DNA of 64,000 bases, from positions 50,153-114,152 of the IMG/VR virus record IMGVR_UViG_3300042261_002158; one strand, written 5' to 3'. Both the position numbers and the translations under genes were made by a program. Origin of the DNA: a virus. Of this stretch, positions 1 to 8,641 are shown piece after piece; position 1 is the stretch's first letter; each line of letters begins with the position of its first letter. The notes beneath the pieces are model-generated. The model did not search any database and was not told the origin of the DNA. It saw nothing but the letters and a program-made list of their open reading frames with translations.

Positions 1-42
1 CATACGGCTCTCAAGCCTATTATACATCTGTTCTCGGTTCAT
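1..42 (-). CDS. Partial unknown gene running off the left edge
   Basis: An ATG at 42 on the minus strand opens a frame of 14 codons that reaches the window edge without a stop. It is preceded by an AAGGTG Shine-Dalgarno-like stretch at suitable spacing and overlaps the end of the upstream 85-residue gene in another frame, the arrangement used throughout this region. Too short to assign. Confidence 0.4.
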   Translation of the reverse strand, partial: MNREQMYNRLESRM

Positions 43-277
43 AACACCTTGACTCCTCGGTTCTAGGGTGAGGGTGTTCAACGATAAAAACTATATCTTC
101 CATTAATTTATTAGCAGCGACCGTATCGCCAGTTAACTCTACGGCATACCATGGGTCCATTCCTCTGGATGTCAAATCATCATAACTTGCTTGTCTAACA
201 TTGTTTGAATTACAAGCAATACAAATGCCATATTCTGCCATCTCATTACATTCTAAACATATACCCATTATTCCCAT
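20..277 (-). CDS. Small protein with paired CxxC motifs
   Basis: 85 residues. Two close Cys pairs (CLEC and CIAC, residues about 7-22) suggest a small zinc-ribbon knuckle; the rest is a mixed, acidic tail. The start is supported by an AAAGGA stretch 7 nt upstream. It belongs to a run of small minus-strand genes reading toward the left edge. I do not recognise the family; binding of metal is inference from the Cys spacing only. Confidence 0.6.
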   Translation of the reverse strand: MGIMGICLECNEMAEYGICIACNSNNVRQASYDDLTSRGMDPWYAVELTGDTVAANKLMEDIVFIVEHPHPRTEESRCYEPRTDV

Positions 278-289
278 ATTTCTATTCCT

Positions 290-652
290 TTACAATTCTA
301 CATAATTACTTCTCAAACTCCCATAGTTCAAAGAAGTAATTCTGAGGTAACTAATATTGGACACCGTCATAGCCATTAGAATTTTAACATAATGGAACAT
401 GAGGGTTTCGACGGGGCTTGCTTGCTGCATGACCCAAAGAACACCCGTCGAAAGTGTACCGTAAGAGCCATTCGGTTTTAATTGACTTCCAATAAATTGT
501 GTGTATTTTGCAAATGCACTCGCTCTAGACTCCAGAATAATTGCACCGCTACCCTTATCAGGAATGATGTGAACTGTGCAGGAAGGTATGTCTGGATACA
601 GTTCAAACAAAAATGAAGTCTCTTTACGCTTTTTCAGCCAATAATTCCTCAT
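290..652 (-). CDS. Hypothetical protein
   Basis: About 120 residues, no recognised domain. It overlaps the 3' end of the upstream acidic gene by about 29 nt; the start is therefore uncertain (a TTG at 655, the ATG at 652, or a later TTG are all possible). Same strand and spacing as its neighbours, so probably part of one small-gene transcript. Confidence 0.5.
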   Translation of the reverse strand: MRNYWLKKRKETSFLFELYPDIPSCTVHIIPDKGSGAIILESRASAFAKYTQFIGSQLKPNGSYGTLSTGVLWVMQQASPVETLMFHYVKILMAMTVSNISYLRITSLNYGSLRSNYVEL

Positions 653-911
653 CAATATCCTTTTTACAGCCCAATAATCGTAATGCTTCCTCTAATGATA
701 GCGAGTCATCTTCATGTTCTGCCCAATCTTCCATTAATTCTAGAACTTCTTCTTCAGAAATGGGTTCTAGACATAATTTGAAAGGTTGCCAGCCAACCAT
801 TACACAATGACCACCTTCTTGGTAGAAATATTGACCATCCTTTTCGCAGATGATGATCCAACCATTTTCTTCATAATCTGCCCAATCAGCAAAAAATAAT
901 AGGTTTACCAT
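624..911 (-). CDS. Acidic hypothetical protein
   Basis: 95 residues, strongly acidic, with an N-terminal beta-like stretch rich in aromatic residues and a C-terminal helical part rich in Glu and Leu. No family recognised. Its start overlaps the end of the upstream gene by a few nucleotides, consistent with translational coupling. Confidence 0.6.
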   Translation of the reverse strand: MVNLLFFADWADYEENGWIIICEKDGQYFYQEGGHCVMVGWQPFKLCLEPISEEEVLELMEDWAEHEDDSLSLEEALRLLGCKKDIDEELLAEKA

Positions 912-1363
912 GAAATTCTCAAATAATGCTCGTCGTAAAAACCCCCAGCCTCTCTCATTTCGCCATCACCGTAAAATTCGTAATTTTTATGACACTCAGT
1001 AATGATTTCTGTGTCAAATCCCTCCTCTTCCAATTTTCTTCTCAATATTTTGGTGGCTTCACAGTCAGGTGCTGGTTTGAAATCCAACTCAAATTTTGCA
1101 TCATACAACTCATCTCTAGATCTGTAGGTTCCTGGCTTCCAACACTTGTATTCACTGAGGAATACGGTTCTTAATTTTTGTTTATTTGCCCACCGAAGAA
1201 ATTCGCCCAATTCACCGTCCAAAAGCCCATTTGCACGTTTTTGCTTTTTTGTGTAATTTTCTTCAGCCTGTTTTTTACAGGCAAGTTTATCAGCAGCTTC
1301 TTGAATTTTTTCTTGCTCGATTTGTTGTCTTCTTTCTTCCTTTAGCTGTGTTCTTGTAACCAT
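905..1363 (-). CDS. Hypothetical protein with basic coiled-coil N-terminus
   Basis: 152 residues. The first 45 residues are a charged helix (Lys/Glu/Gln rich, likely coiled coil), followed by a mixed alpha/beta region with a FYDEHYLRISW end. No family recognised. Lies 13 nt after the upstream gene and overlaps the next gene, as expected of a small-gene operon. Confidence 0.6.
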   Translation of the reverse strand: MVTRTQLKEERRQQIEQEKIQEAADKLACKKQAEENYTKKQKRANGLLDGELGEFLRWANKQKLRTVFLSEYKCWKPGTYRSRDELYDAKFELDFKPAPDCEATKILRRKLEEEGFDTEIITECHKNYEFYGDGEMREAGGFYDEHYLRISW

Positions 1364-1376
1364 TATTGCCTCTTAA

Positions 1377-1832
1377 TTAATAATTAAATATCGGACACTG
1401 TTTCAAAATTTCTACTAACAATGGAATATCGGAAACCGGAAATCGAATCGACATTGAAAAATGAAAATCATTATATCCATTAAATGTAGTAATAATCTCA
1501 TCTCCCACTATCGTTTCTGTCTCACCGTAATTCATCAAATGTGCGTTATATCTCCAATTGCAGCTATCTTCCCCTAGACCTGTTACTCTGCCATATAGTG
1601 TTTCTGCAAAAGGAATTGAATCATCTTGTGAATAATGATCAATGAGATTAAGGAAATTAGTGCAATCACCAGTTGAAATGAATTCAATCCATGCTATGCC
1701 AGGGCGATTTTCTTGACAAGAATTCCAAGTATTGAAGCCTAAATTCCACATTAACTGAAGCAAATCAGCCAGACCTTCATCTACTAGTACGTCATTACCT
1801 AGTCGATTTCTAATTACTTGCTTGTGTCTCAT
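1377..1832 (-). CDS. Hypothetical protein
   Basis: 151 residues. A central WNSCQEN...WIEF stretch (residues about 36-51) looks conserved-protein-like, but I cannot name a family. It overlaps the start-proximal gene by 23 nt. No signal peptide or membrane segment. Confidence 0.6.
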   Translation of the reverse strand: MRHKQVIRNRLGNDVLVDEGLADLLQLMWNLGFNTWNSCQENRPGIAWIEFISTGDCTNFLNLIDHYSQDDSIPFAETLYGRVTGLGEDSCNWRYNAHLMNYGETETIVGDEIITTFNGYNDFHFSMSIRFPVSDIPLLVEILKQCPIFNY

Positions 1833-2067
1833 TCTCTTTCCCTAACATTACGGGCGAATAATCGAGACAATTATTGCCCTCATTTTCGTAGAATTCCAAA
1901 TGATCATCAACAATTTCCACTTCTATATCTTCTGCAAGTACTTTGTAATCCTTGAAGCAAGATTTGTCTTCAAGATCGTAAACTCTGAAGAAATATCGAT
2001 GCGTGATTGGATTATAAAGCAAAAATCCTTTTGTGCCTTTTGCTGGTTTGGTCATTTTTTCACCCAT
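1810..2067 (-). CDS. Hypothetical protein, small beta-rich
   Basis: 85 residues; a lysine-rich start is followed by a beta-rich core (NPITHRYFFRVYD, then DIEVEIVDDHLEFYE). First gene after the strong terminator at 2124-2165, so it probably begins a separate transcript of small genes. No function inferred. Confidence 0.6.
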   Translation of the reverse strand: MGEKMTKPAKGTKGFLLYNPITHRYFFRVYDLEDKSCFKDYKVLAEDIEVEIVDDHLEFYENEGNNCLDYSPVMLGKENETQASN

Positions 2068-2123
2068 TTTTTTTGATTCTAGCCTTGTTTTTTGATTTTG
2101 TCAATCCGAATTTCAATTGCAAA

Positions 2124-2165
2124 AAAAATCCCACAACACGCAAAGGTGCGTGTTGTGGGATTTTT
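2124..2165 (-). terminator. Rho-independent terminator after the helicase gene
   Basis: A perfect 14-bp stem (2129-2142 with 2147-2160) with a four-base loop AAGG, extended by A5/T5 pairs. Read on the minus strand it ends in a run of eight T. It sits directly behind the UvsW-like helicase and separates it from the small-gene group. Confidence 0.9.
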
Positions 2166-2169
2166 GAGC

Positions 2170-4089
2170 CTATCCTTTCATCATTTTATTGTAAATTCTT
2201 TTCTGCCTAAGCATAAAGTGCCTTAGAGGATCTCCTGGCTTTAGATTTTTCAAGCCAATCTTCTGAGCCTCTGCAATCTTTTTGCTCCATTCTTCATCGT
2301 TGTTGTTCAAAAACTTGTGCAACTCCTCAAGATCTTTAGTGGTTGCATTCCCTATAAAAGGAGAGCGATCTGCAACATATTCTTGATACACCTTATCCCA
2401 TCCATGCTTGCGAATAAAATCAACAATAATACCTTTCATGCGAAGACTAGGCTTGTTCGGGTTTTTACGCCTAACAACCTCCTGAAGAAGACGCTGCTTG
2501 ATTTCCTCTGTCGAGACGTTTTCCAGCATGTCCTCTTCGTATTCATCGATAATATCATCGATGATTTCGTCAATTGCTTCCGCAGATTGATGCTCCACAG
2601 GAATAGCCATGATTCGTCGCAACATGTCGTCTATCAGTTCATTTCGCATACTTCCATATACTTCTTCCAAAGTAACATATTTGATTTCATCTGTTTCATC
2701 TTCTATTTCTTCTCCCTCTTCTGTCTTCTTAGGCAAAGTTGGCATTAAAATAGGATAAAACATATCATCCAGCATAGAAGCTGCGACAACAGCATTGAAT
2801 CGATCTGAAAGCTTTTCCCGAATGACCTCTGGCTTGTCATCCCATTCTCCAAAATATTCAATGTAGTTTGTCATCTTGACATCTTCTTTGCCTGGATTTC
2901 CCCGTAAGGCCCTACCTAATTTCTGAATTGGCTGCAATACATTAGCATCCAAAACAGTGTTATAAACACGAGAACATGCTGGCCAATCTGTTCCTTCTCT
3001 CCCAATGGCACAAGTTACTACAGCACAAAAATTTTGCTCTTTTTCAACAAGCTTTTTCTTGTGTGACTTTTGCTTGGATTGAGATACCAGATCAAGTACT
3101 TTATGCTCACCATAAATATCAGTAAGTCCTTTTACTAATTTCGAAACCCACTCCCATTTATTAACATGTTTGAAAAACTTTTGCCCGTCCGCAGGAACAA
3201 TGATAATCGGAGGCTGGTCTGGCTCAGCAGCAACAGCTTTCAAAATCTGATCCAACAGATCATAAGCATCTGCATAACAATTATAATTCTGATGCAATTC
3301 TCGGAGACCAGTGGTCTTCCAATGTTCCAAAAACTGCACACGATATGTCGTAAACTCTTCCATATAATGATTGGCAAGAATGGCTTGTCGATCACCACGA
3401 AAGAATGTTGCTGTTGTCAGATGTAAACTGCCGTTATTATCCAAAACGAACTTGCAAAATTCCCCCAGTCGGTTAGCATCTACTCCACCTTCATCCACCC
3501 CAGAAATATGATGCACTTCATCTGGCCGAAAAGAAGTATTGGCAATTGCCCGCAACTTCTCTTGCTTGGTCATGCTATTAAACGCAATAAGCAATGCCGA
3601 ATAACTTACAACAGCAGTACAGCCACCCAGCCTTTTATTGGCCAAGTACCCTTTGTAAGTCATATCTTCCAACAAGAATTTCTTGATTCTTTTAACCGAT
3701 TCGCTGCTGTCTGCACAGCAATTTACAGTTACTTCCCATTCATAAATTTCTCCATTGATTTTCAGCCTTTTATGTCGAAAATCAGTAAATCCTTCTCCGA
3801 TATTCAATTGCGGCACGATAAAAACTTGCTTTTGTCTATAGTTGGACTCCATAATTTCTCTAGCCGCATTAAAAACCTGTACAAGGCTTTTTCCGCTACC
3901 AGTCGGAGCGATAAAAATGGTTCTATGTTTTCCTTTAAACTTTTCAAAGCATCTAACCTGATATTTTCTTCCGCCATATCCAAGTTCTTTAGGATCATCT
4001 TCCTTGGGAACCGGAATATTGGTTTTCAAAGGCTTCCACTTAGAATCAACGTAATCAAAGTTAGCGGGATGTACATGTAATGTACGCAT
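2170..4089 (-). CDS. UvsW-like superfamily 2 DNA helicase
   Basis: 639 residues. SF2 helicase motifs are visible in order: motif I APTGSGKS (61-68), motif II DEVH (190-193), motif III TTATF (225-229), motif V GREGTDWP (363-370) and motif VI QKLGRALRG (389-397). The C-terminal 200 residues are acidic and helical, with no recognised domain. T4 UvsW (about 590 residues) unwinds branched DNA and R-loops and helps switch replication modes; the motif set, length and phage context suit a similar role, but other SF2 helicases (RadD/XPB-like) are not excluded. It lies downstream of the repeat-protein array on the same strand and ends in a strong terminator. Confidence 0.8.
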   Translation of the reverse strand: MRTLHVHPANFDYVDSKWKPLKTNIPVPKEDDPKELGYGGRKYQVRCFEKFKGKHRTIFIAPTGSGKSLVQVFNAAREIMESNYRQKQVFIVPQLNIGEGFTDFRHKRLKINGEIYEWEVTVNCCADSSESVKRIKKFLLEDMTYKGYLANKRLGGCTAVVSYSALLIAFNSMTKQEKLRAIANTSFRPDEVHHISGVDEGGVDANRLGEFCKFVLDNNGSLHLTTATFFRGDRQAILANHYMEEFTTYRVQFLEHWKTTGLRELHQNYNCYADAYDLLDQILKAVAAEPDQPPIIIVPADGQKFFKHVNKWEWVSKLVKGLTDIYGEHKVLDLVSQSKQKSHKKKLVEKEQNFCAVVTCAIGREGTDWPACSRVYNTVLDANVLQPIQKLGRALRGNPGKEDVKMTNYIEYFGEWDDKPEVIREKLSDRFNAVVAASMLDDMFYPILMPTLPKKTEEGEEIEDETDEIKYVTLEEVYGSMRNELIDDMLRRIMAIPVEHQSAEAIDEIIDDIIDEYEEDMLENVSTEEIKQRLLQEVVRRKNPNKPSLRMKGIIVDFIRKHGWDKVYQEYVADRSPFIGNATTKDLEELHKFLNNNDEEWSKKIAEAQKIGLKNLKPGDPLRHFMLRQKRIYNKMMKG

Positions 4090-4105
4090 TTGAATTTTCC
4101 TTAAG

Positions 4106-4648
4106 TTAGCTTTTTAGCCAATCAGAAACTTTTTTGATTTCTTTGCGAAACTCTGGATCGTAACATCCATTTCTAGGACTGGTGTAATTTACCAATGCTT
4201 GCCCTAATTTGACTTTAAATTTTGGCCTTGGTTCTCCTCTCTTGGCCATTTCGAGCAGGAGCTTTTTGTTTTCAGCGGCTGTGTTTACAAACCAATGCGG
4301 AGCTAGATTCCTAATTTCTTCATCGAATTCTGGATCATAACTGCCACATTTTGGATTGGTATAGCTGCATAATGCCAATCCCACCTTGGATTCTTTTTGT
4401 TTTGGTCTAGGCTCTCCTTTTTTAGCCATTTCTAGCAGGAGCTTTTTGTTTTCGGTGGCTGTATCCACAAACCAATGCGGAGCTAATCTCCTGATTGCTA
4501 TATTAAAGGTTAAATCACGACATCCTTTTTTTGTATAATTTGTTAAAGCAATACCCAATTTGGACTTAGCGACGGGCCTTGGTTTTCCTGCTTTGACCAT
4601 TTCAAGCAGGAGCTTTTTGTTTTCAAAAGCTGTGTCTTTTTTAGACAT
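4106..4648 (-). CDS. Tandem-repeat protein, 3 units
   Basis: 180 residues from the ATG at 4648, which lies 1 nt after the stop of the upstream paralogue and has an AGAAAGG ribosome site inside that gene's last codons. Three repeats, each with a predicted helix (ENKKLLLEM), a basic GEPRP turn, a KLG..L..Y helix and a YDPEF...IR helix ending in P.WF. Lacks the MLKKWQ cap of its paralogues, so it may be a 5'-shortened copy. Repeat proteins of this composition could bind nucleic acid, but no known family is recognised with certainty. Confidence 0.75.
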   Translation of the reverse strand: MSKKDTAFENKKLLLEMVKAGKPRPVAKSKLGIALTNYTKKGCRDLTFNIAIRRLAPHWFVDTATENKKLLLEMAKKGEPRPKQKESKVGLALCSYTNPKCGSYDPEFDEEIRNLAPHWFVNTAAENKKLLLEMAKRGEPRPKFKVKLGQALVNYTSPRNGCYDPEFRKEIKKVSDWLKS

Positions 4649-4649
4649 A

Positions 4650-5615
4650 CTATGCCTTTCTGAACCAATGTGGAGCCAATTTTCTGATTTGTTTGTCAAA
4701 TTCTGGATCGTAACTGCCTGTTTTTGGATTGGTATAGTTGCATAATGCCAATCCTATCTTAGACTCTCTTTGTTTTGGTCTGGGCTCTCCTCTTCTTGCC
4801 ATTTCCAATAAGAGCTTTTTGTTTTCCTCAGCCGTATCTACAAACCAATGTGGAGCTAACTTCCTGATTTGTTTGTCAAATTCAGGATCATAACTTCTGT
4901 TGTTGGTGTAGTTTATTAATGCTTGTCCTAATTTAGTTTTAGCATTTGGTCTGGGATCTCCTCTTCTTGCCATTTCCAGCAAGAGCTTTTTGTTTTCCTC
5001 AGCCGTATCTACAAACCAATGTGAAGCTAACTTCCTGATTTGTTTGTCAAATTCAGGATCATAGCATTTTTGTTTGATATTGGTATAAGAAACCAATGCT
5101 TCTCCTAATTTGTTTCCTCTTTTGCTTGGTCTGGGCTCTCCTCTTTTAGCCATTTCCAGCAGAAGTCTCTTATTTTCCTCAGCCGTATCTACGAACCAAT
5201 GTGGAGCCAACTTCCTGATTTGTTTGTCAAATTCTGGATCGTAACATCCATTTTTCGGATTTGTGTAGTTGCATAAAGTTCGCCCTAATTTGACTTTTTG
5301 AGAAGGTCTAGATTCTCCTCTTTTAGCCATTTCCAGCAAGAGCTTTTTGTTTTCTGCTACTACATCTATAAACCAATTCTCCCTTAAATCTCTGATTTGT
5401 CTATCAAATTCCAAATCATAGCATTCATGGTTTGGATTGGTATAATTGCACAAAGCCAATCCTAACTTATCGCTTCTTTTAGAAGGTCTGGGCTCTCCTC
5501 TTTTTGCCATTTCGAGTAGGAGTTTTTTGTTTATAGCTGAAGACGATTCTTCGTTAGCAAATTCAAGCCAACCGGTCATTTTTTCTAGTGCTTTGAGTTG
5601 CCACTTTTTAAGCAT
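4650..5615 (-). CDS. Tandem-repeat protein, 5 units
   Basis: 321 residues: the MLKKWQ cap followed by five repeats of about 58-60 residues, ending WFRKA. Start has an AAAGGG site and overlaps the stop of the upstream paralogue by 8 nt. The repeats within this protein are nearly identical over the ENKKLLLEMAKRGEPRP segment, with variable residues concentrated after it, the pattern expected if variable positions define target specificity. Function unknown. Confidence 0.8.
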   Translation of the reverse strand: MLKKWQLKALEKMTGWLEFANEESSSAINKKLLLEMAKRGEPRPSKRSDKLGLALCNYTNPNHECYDLEFDRQIRDLRENWFIDVVAENKKLLLEMAKRGESRPSQKVKLGRTLCNYTNPKNGCYDPEFDKQIRKLAPHWFVDTAEENKRLLLEMAKRGEPRPSKRGNKLGEALVSYTNIKQKCYDPEFDKQIRKLASHWFVDTAEENKKLLLEMARRGDPRPNAKTKLGQALINYTNNRSYDPEFDKQIRKLAPHWFVDTAEENKKLLLEMARRGEPRPKQRESKIGLALCNYTNPKTGSYDPEFDKQIRKLAPHWFRKA

Positions 5616-6564
5616 GCGGTCCCTTTCTGAACCAATCTGGCCTTAGTTTTTTGATTTCAGTGTCGAATTCTGAATCATAACAAGTATTTTTTTTATTTGT
5701 ATAATTACATAAAACCACACCTAATCTTTTGTTTGGTTTTGCTTCGCCATTTCGGGCCATTTCCAGCAAGAGTTTTTTGTTTTCATCAGCAGAATTTACA
5801 AACCAATCCGGCCTTAGTTCTCTGATTTGCCTACTGAAATCAGCATCATAACTATTTCCCTTATTGACATAATTGCACAGCAGTCGTCCTATCTTGGACC
5901 GTTTCTGTACTGGTCTGGGATCTCCTCTTCTTGCCATTTCGAGCAGGAGTTTTTTGTTCTCAGCAGGCATGTCTACGAACCAATCTGGTGTCAAATTTTT
6001 GATTTCTCTACAGAAATCTGGATCGTATGTTTGTTTTTTAGAACACATATAAGTGGTTAAAGCTTGGCCTAACTTAGTTTTACAAGTAGGTTTAGGCTCG
6101 CCTCTTTTAGCCATTTCGAGTAAGAGTTTTTTATTTTCAGTGGCTGTATTCGTAAACCAATGTGGAGCCAATCTCCTAATTTGCTGATCAAATTCAGGAT
6201 CGTATCCTGCTTGATCTTTATAAATATAGGAAGTCATGGCATTGCCTATTTTGGTTTTTTGTGAGGGTTTAGGATCTCCTCTTCTAGCCATTTCGAGCAA
6301 TTGTTTTTTCTTTTTCGTAGCAGTGCTTTCAAACCAATCCGGTCTTACGGATTTGATTTTGGCATCAAACTCTGGGCTATAGCATCCTCCTGTTTTTTTC
6401 AGATAGTTTTGGAGTGTTTTACCTAGTTTTGAATCATTATCAGGTCTTGGTTCTCCATTTTGAGCCATTCTGAGCAACAGGTTTCTTTTGTCGGTAGAGG
6501 TTTCGGAAAATTCGAACCAATCAGGGATATTCTCCAATGCTGTGATTTGCCATGTTTTAAGCAT
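5608..6564 (-). CDS. Tandem-repeat protein, 5 units
   Basis: 318 residues; MLKTWQITALENIPDWFEF cap and five repeats. More diverged than the neighbouring copies (for example KKKKQLLEMARRGDPKP and a one-residue-shorter unit), suggesting it is an older duplicate. The ATG is preceded by AGGAAG, which is part of the remnant's final codons. Function unknown; see the array entry. Confidence 0.8.
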   Translation of the reverse strand: MLKTWQITALENIPDWFEFSETSTDKRNLLLRMAQNGEPRPDNDSKLGKTLQNYLKKTGGCYSPEFDAKIKSVRPDWFESTATKKKKQLLEMARRGDPKPSQKTKIGNAMTSYIYKDQAGYDPEFDQQIRRLAPHWFTNTATENKKLLLEMAKRGEPKPTCKTKLGQALTTYMCSKKQTYDPDFCREIKNLTPDWFVDMPAENKKLLLEMARRGDPRPVQKRSKIGRLLCNYVNKGNSYDADFSRQIRELRPDWFVNSADENKKLLLEMARNGEAKPNKRLGVVLCNYTNKKNTCYDSEFDTEIKKLRPDWFRKGPHA

Positions 6565-6565
6565 C

Positions 6566-6695
6566 TTACTTCCTAAACCAGTCAGGTCTCAAAGTTTTAA
6601 TTTGTTTAGTGAATTCTGGACTAAAACACATTCCTTTATTGATGTATTTACAAAACGCTCGGTTTAAGTGCTGTAATTTGCCATTTTTTAAGCAT
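6566..6695 (-). pseudogene. Collapsed copy of the repeat-protein gene
   Basis: ATG at 6695 opens with the family cap (MLKKWQITAL) but the frame stops after 15 codons. A second frame immediately after it reads the last half-repeat (FCKYINKG...SPEFTKQIKTLRPDWFRK) to the stop at 6566. The two pieces are joined in different frames with all internal repeats missing. This is what an internal deletion between a cap and a terminal repeat would leave behind. Confidence 0.85.
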
Positions 6696-6696
6696 G

Positions 6697-7854
6697 TTAC
6701 TTCCTAAACCAATGTGGAGCCAACTTTCTGATTTTAGTGTCGAATTCTGGATCGTAAGTGTTACTTTTTTTATTTGTGTATTTACCCAAAACCAAGCCTA
6801 ATTTTGTCTTCCAATTTGGTTTTGATTCTCCATTCCTTGCCATCTTCAAAAGTCGTTCTTTCTTTTCTTTAACAATATCTGATTGGCTAACAAACCAATC
6901 TAATCTTAGTTTTCTGATTTTAACATCAAATTCTAGATCATAACAATTATTATTTTTATTAACATAATTACACAAGCATGCACCTAATTTTGTACATTGA
7001 GAAGGTCTTGATTCTCCTTTTGCAGCCCTCTCCAAAAGCAGTTCTTTATTCTCATTGGCGGTATTCGCAAACCAATCCGGTCTTAAATTTCTGACTTTAA
7101 TATCAAACTCTGAATCGTATGCGCTTTGACCGCTAGTAGTATAACTGCATAAAGCTACACCTAACTTATTGTGTTTGTTTGGTCTTGGTTCTCCATTCCT
7201 TGCCATCTCCAAAAGTCGTTCTTTCTTTTCATCAGCAATATCTGATTTACTAACAAACCAATCTAGCCTTAACTCTCTGATCTTGGCAGTAAATTCTGGA
7301 TCGTAGGAGCCACTATTTTTATTTGTATAACTACATAAAACTACACCTAACTTATTGGGTTTGTTTGGTCTTGGTTTTCCATTTCTTGCCATCTCCAAAA
7401 GTTGTTCTTTATTTTTATCAGCAGTATTCTCAAGCCAATCTGGTCTTAACTTCCGAATTTGTTTGTCAAATTCTGGATCGTAAGAACCATTATTTTTATT
7501 TACATAACCAAACAAACGCCCATACAATTTTGTTTTAAAACTTGGTCTTGGTTTTCCATTCCTCGCCATCTCCAAAAGTTGTTCTTTATTTTTATCGGCA
7601 GTATTTGTAAACCAATCTGGCCTTAACTTCCGAATTTGTTTGTCAAATTCTGGATCGTAAGAACCTTTATTTTTATTTGTGTATTCAACTAAACATCCCC
7701 CTAATTTATTTAATTTACAACTTGGTCTTGGCTCTCCATTCCTTGCCATTTCAAGTAATAGTTTTTTATTTTCAGCAGAAGATGATAATTCTTCAACAAA
7801 ATCAATCCAGCCAGGAATTTTTTCCAGTGCTGTGATTTGCCATTTTTTAAGCAT
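6697..7854 (-). CDS. Tandem-repeat protein, 6 units
   Basis: 385 residues, the longest and first-transcribed member of the array: cap MLKKWQITALEKIPGWIDF followed by six repeats. Units here use ARNGKPRP/ARNGEPRP and insert a few residues (SKSDIADEKK, SQSDIVKEKK) before two of the repeats, unlike the downstream copies. The ATG lies 5 nt upstream of the start-to-stop gap with the methyltransferase-like gene, so the whole block is probably one transcript. Function unknown. Confidence 0.8.
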   Translation of the reverse strand: MLKKWQITALEKIPGWIDFVEELSSSAENKKLLLEMARNGEPRPSCKLNKLGGCLVEYTNKNKGSYDPEFDKQIRKLRPDWFTNTADKNKEQLLEMARNGKPRPSFKTKLYGRLFGYVNKNNGSYDPEFDKQIRKLRPDWLENTADKNKEQLLEMARNGKPRPNKPNKLGVVLCSYTNKNSGSYDPEFTAKIRELRLDWFVSKSDIADEKKERLLEMARNGEPRPNKHNKLGVALCSYTTSGQSAYDSEFDIKVRNLRPDWFANTANENKELLLERAAKGESRPSQCTKLGACLCNYVNKNNNCYDLEFDVKIRKLRLDWFVSQSDIVKEKKERLLKMARNGESKPNWKTKLGLVLGKYTNKKSNTYDPEFDTKIRKLAPHWFRK

Positions 7855-7859
7855 AATCC

Positions 7860-8492
7860 CTATCCATTGTAAAAAAAATAAGTTGCCATCTCAGTTTTGC
7901 TGGCCTTATATGTATAAAAGTGATCGTACACTCCCCAACTACTTGGCTTGCGTAAATACGGCATCAAATACCCCAGAAAACTCTGAGGATCAAATTTGCG
8001 ATTAGACCGACCGTCAGAAATCATTACGTTCGCAGCCACCACTGTCTCATCTGGACAAAAGTTCATGGTTCTTGCCACATACAAATGACTAGCTGGCGTT
8101 ATAACGGCTCTAGTGTAATCAAAATACACCAAAGAAGGCTTAAATTGATCGTAATTCTCACTAATCATTTCGAGCCAGTCCCCTTTAAACCAATGAGCTT
8201 CTGGATGGTCCTGGCGATTTTTCTCGATCACTCCTTCCTCATATACATCATAATCCACTCCGCAAAACTGATCTTTTTTGAGAAACCCCATATTTACCAA
8301 CTGAACAATTTCTGCCCCTTCACTATTGGGTTGTCGGTTGCACAACGTCCAATAGTTACGATCCAAAGGAATGGATTGGTTGCCAGTGATGTCCCGATAA
8401 GCCTGGACCAACTGCTTTCTTGCCTCGATCTTCTTGGGCTTTTCATGATATACCGGCTGATGCTGAGATTGGCGATACTTGTCAAAAGGCAT
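7860..8492 (-). CDS. Putative SAM-dependent methyltransferase-like protein
   Basis: 210 residues from the ATG at 8492, chosen because of an AGGAGT site 7 nt upstream (the open frame extends further but lies across a terminator). A central FCGVDYDVYEEG...NRQDHPEAHW, then GDW, then LVYFDYT pattern resembles the nucleotide-binding and acidic motifs of class I methyltransferases, though the usual glycine-rich motif I is not obvious. It heads the repeat-protein transcript. A different Rossmann-like enzyme is possible. Confidence 0.45.
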   Translation of the reverse strand: MPFDKYRQSQHQPVYHEKPKKIEARKQLVQAYRDITGNQSIPLDRNYWTLCNRQPNSEGAEIVQLVNMGFLKKDQFCGVDYDVYEEGVIEKNRQDHPEAHWFKGDWLEMISENYDQFKPSLVYFDYTRAVITPASHLYVARTMNFCPDETVVAANVMISDGRSNRKFDPQSFLGYLMPYLRKPSSWGVYDHFYTYKASKTEMATYFFYNG

Positions 8493-8591
8493 GTGTAGAC
8501 TCCTATTGCAAGGCCAACTGGTGTCAAATTTTGACAATTTCCTCTGTAGCAAGTCTACAACAACCGAATTTTTTTGTAAAGTTTGCAAAAA

Positions 8592-8615
8592 AATACCGGC
8601 ATCTCTGCCGGTATT
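8592..8615 (-). terminator. Rho-independent terminator after the GHKL gene
   Basis: Ten-base perfect stem (8592-8601 with 8606-8615), TCTC loop, followed on the minus strand by a seven-T run. It ends the GHKL ATPase transcript and lies upstream of the methyltransferase-like start at 8492. Confidence 0.85.
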
Positions 8616-8641
8616 TAAGAAAAACAATGTGAGGAAAAAAA

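Larger units (their letters stand above)
4106..7854. repeat. Array of tandem paralogous repeat-protein genes
   Basis: Four intact genes and one remnant lie head to tail. Together they encode 3+5+5+6 = 19 intact copies of a unit of about 57-60 residues with the pattern ENKKLLLEMAKRGEPRP, then KLG..L..Y, then YDPEF...IR.L.P.WF. Three intact genes and the remnant begin with the same MLKxWQ(I/L)(T/K)AL cap, and junctions keep the same order of WFRK, stop and ATG. Similarity is visible in DNA as well as protein, so the array grew by duplication and is prone to unequal recombination. Confidence 0.9.

Noticed and set aside
2317-2748. 143-residue plus-strand frame
   Set aside because: Shadow of the UvsW-like helicase gene, with no ribosome site and improbable composition.
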